Positions 37,101 through 37,581 of a stretch of 37,581 bases of DNA are shown one piece after another. The DNA is taken from NCBI GenBank assembly GCA_030706145.1, contig JAUZPB010000036.1:1-37581 (forward strand), read 5' to 3'. This stretch comes from Bacteroidota bacterium (GTDB lineage: Bacteria; Bacteroidota; Ignavibacteria; Ignavibacteriales; SURF-24). A program made the position numbers and the translations under genes. How positions within the stretch are numbered: the first letter of the stretch is position 1; every line of letters begins with the position of its first letter. The notes under the pieces were generated by a model. That model was not told the origin of the DNA. It was given only the letters and a program-made list of their open reading frames with translations, and made no database searches.

Positions 37101-37581
37101 ACCTGTACTGGACAGCCTCCTGCAGTTTAACTTCATTAGTAAAGAGCCTGTAGTTCTTTGGATAAATTGCCCTTCTGTAGTCCTTAAAAGTATCGCCAAG
37201 CAATTTAGTATCGGTTATTACAGAAAGTACATTCCAATTTTTCCCATTATCAGAGCCACTTACAGTTATTTTCCATGGTTTTATTTCGCTTTTAGAAGTA
37301 TCTATTGAAATATTTCCGCGCAGCTTAAAACAGTTTACATCAGGGATATCAGAGTTTCCGGCAAGCTCATTTTGAACCCATATTTTATTTCCTTCAAGCT
37401 CAATTCGTGTATTGTAATGCCTGTCCAGGAAATACTCTCGTTGATTTCTTGGAAGGATCCCATCTCTTGTTGATGCTACTATCCATCCCGGCATTTTTTT
37501 CTCCTTAATACCATCTGTAATGAGCTGTGCGGTCAGGTTAAAATCGTAGCTGCTTGAGCTATAGACAGGTTTAAGAAGAGC
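34168..37581 (-). CDS. GH2 beta-mannosidase-like enzyme with discoidin domains, 5' end cut off by the window
   Basis: The frame stays open from the stop at 34168 to the window edge, 29 codons past the Met at 37494. Those codons read like part of a discoidin (F5/8 type C) domain (SSSYDFNLTAQLITDGI), so the true start is outside. From Met37494 the order is: discoidin-like region (about 1-150), a second F5/8-C domain (about 155-265), GH2 jelly roll (about 285-450), Ig-like domain (about 500-610) and a TIM barrel (about 615-870) with C-terminal sandwiches. The acid/base is Glu727 in CGRNEGNPP and the nucleophile is Glu786 in HSELGLP. The NEG form is typical of endo-beta-mannosidase and exo-glucosaminidase relatives in GH2. 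It lies on the same strand as the toroid-protein gene (93-bp gap) and probably acts on the same glycan. Confidence 0.92.
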   Translation of the reverse strand, partial: ALLKPVYSSSSYDFNLTAQLITDGIKEKKMPGWIVASTRDGILPRNQREYFLDRHYNTRIELEGNKIWVQNELAGNSDIPDVNCFKLRGNISIDTSKSEIKPWKITVSGSDNGKNWNVLSVITDTKLLGDTFKDYRRAIYPKNYRLFTNEVKLQEAVQYRYYRSEFDSPNIESWRIAEFALKKDDRYCNVGGPYNFSSSWKSLGAENEWIYVDLGSECSFDKIKLFWLKPPSSGLVQVSDDAVLWKNICPLPSPLRLDQEIDLQKKYEGRYVRLLLDKALSQEDGFILSEMEIYGTGAKFALAHPEEGLIGDGLFRLSGGAWKLLKSSQVGKTLEEISKVGYDDNDWIVATVPGTALISYYNAGIIPDLFYSDNQLLISDSYFYSDFIYRDEFIVPDSFNGKTIMLNFDGINWKADVFLNGSKLGRIEGAFTRGCFDITRKVFPGKKNALAVYIYKNDAPGFVKEPTYQNHDANGGELGIDNPTFHASVGWDWMPSIRGRNIGIWNDVFLSTCRSVSIEDPFISTKLPLPDTSSADLKVQIKLRNHSDENVKGKLKCKIGDHNFELPVSLSALETKTLSLDQSAIPELHLQDPALWWPNGYGKQNLYDVKFDFVSDKGEISDTKQYKTGLREMTYSEDGGILKLWINGKRFIARGGNWGFSEANLRYRSREYDIAVRYQKEMNMNMIRNWVGQTGDDEFFEACDKYGIMIWQDFWLANPGDGPDPGNVNLFMQNAEDLIKRIRNHPSIALYCGRNEGNPPEQIDMALRSLVNNFTPEIKYISHSSRGLVSGEGPYSLKPVEYYFENRATKKLHSELGLPNPVSFESLRNMMPDSALWPIGRDWGIHDFSFESAQSGETFINALKEKFGQVNSLKEWLKYSQWLCYESYRAIFEAQGKNRMGALIWMSHCAWPSLAFQTYDYYFEPTAAYFGIKKGNEPLHIQWNALTDSIEVVNNSSMLGDDLIAFAELINIDGKTVTKKQFSFDCQADQIRNIWKVEVPSEIKDVYFIKLRLERKGNVISNNFYWNSLNKESLKKIPEMKKIKLKISTEKNKNNGRWFLNVKLKNDTMVPALMVKLKTVDSKSKERILPVIYSDNYISLMPDEEKNVLIEINESDVYEGLPEVVLEGANLYDEIEL

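Noticed and set aside
37501-37506. Shine-Dalgarno-like AAGGAG as evidence that GH2 starts at 37494
   Set aside because: It lies within an open, domain-like frame that continues to the window edge, so it reads as Lys-Glu codons rather than a start signal.

Overview
The window looks like chromosomal DNA of a Bacteroidetes/Ignavibacteria-type organism, most likely an Ignavibacteriales or Melioribacteraceae member. Three things support this. Two long secreted proteins end in the type IX secretion (T9SS) sorting domain that starts with NPFNP-like motifs. There is a hybrid two-component system that joins a periplasmic propeller, a histidine kinase, a receiver and an AraC domain in one chain. There is also a TonB-dependent receptor with an N-terminal carboxypeptidase-regulatory-like domain. 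The DNA is AT-rich throughout. I see no tRNA, rRNA, CRISPR array, transposase, integrase or phage gene.

Left part, about 1-13,100: a mix of housekeeping and secreted genes in short units. In order these are an alpha/beta hydrolase, a cupredoxin lipoprotein (-), a small exported protein of unknown function, a class I methyltransferase (-), a 1266-residue secreted chimera (Asp-box propellers, InlB-B-like domain, 5'-nucleotidase, T9SS tail), a DUF3147 membrane protein, a YtfJ-like thioredoxin-fold protein, a CstA-type carbon-starvation/peptide transporter, a small charged protein of unknown function (-), and a DUF3857/transglutaminase-like protein that appears to have lost its catalytic Cys and His.

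Right part, about 13,276-37,581: a polysaccharide utilisation locus built around L-rhamnose. The hybrid sensor-regulator comes first. It is followed by a TonB-dependent receptor and a T9SS-exported beta-helix protein, with a strong terminator after them. A long same-strand run then encodes a GH92 alpha-mannosidase, RhaT (rhamnose/H+ symporter), RhaA (rhamnose isomerase), a GH78 alpha-L-rhamnosidase, a secreted metallophosphoesterase and a GH28 pectinase-like enzyme. Two convergent genes close the window: an alpha/alpha-toroid secreted protein and a GH2 enzyme with discoidin-like domains. The GH2 gene runs off the right edge, because its frame stays open to base 37,581.

Inferred working model: the sensor detects a sugar cue in the periplasm and induces the locus. 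GH28, GH78, GH92 and GH2 enzymes trim a rhamnose-, uronic acid- and mannose-containing glycan. The TonB-dependent receptor imports oligosaccharides, RhaT imports rhamnose and RhaA converts it to rhamnulose. No SusD partner, rhamnulokinase or aldolase lies in the window, so the locus is either of a SusD-less type or is completed elsewhere. The most notable non-coding signals are a 34-bp tandem duplication just before the receptor gene, a (GA)7 tract before the rhamnosidase, a 16-bp tandem repeat before the phosphoesterase, and a long interrupted palindrome that encloses the stop codon of the toroid-protein gene.
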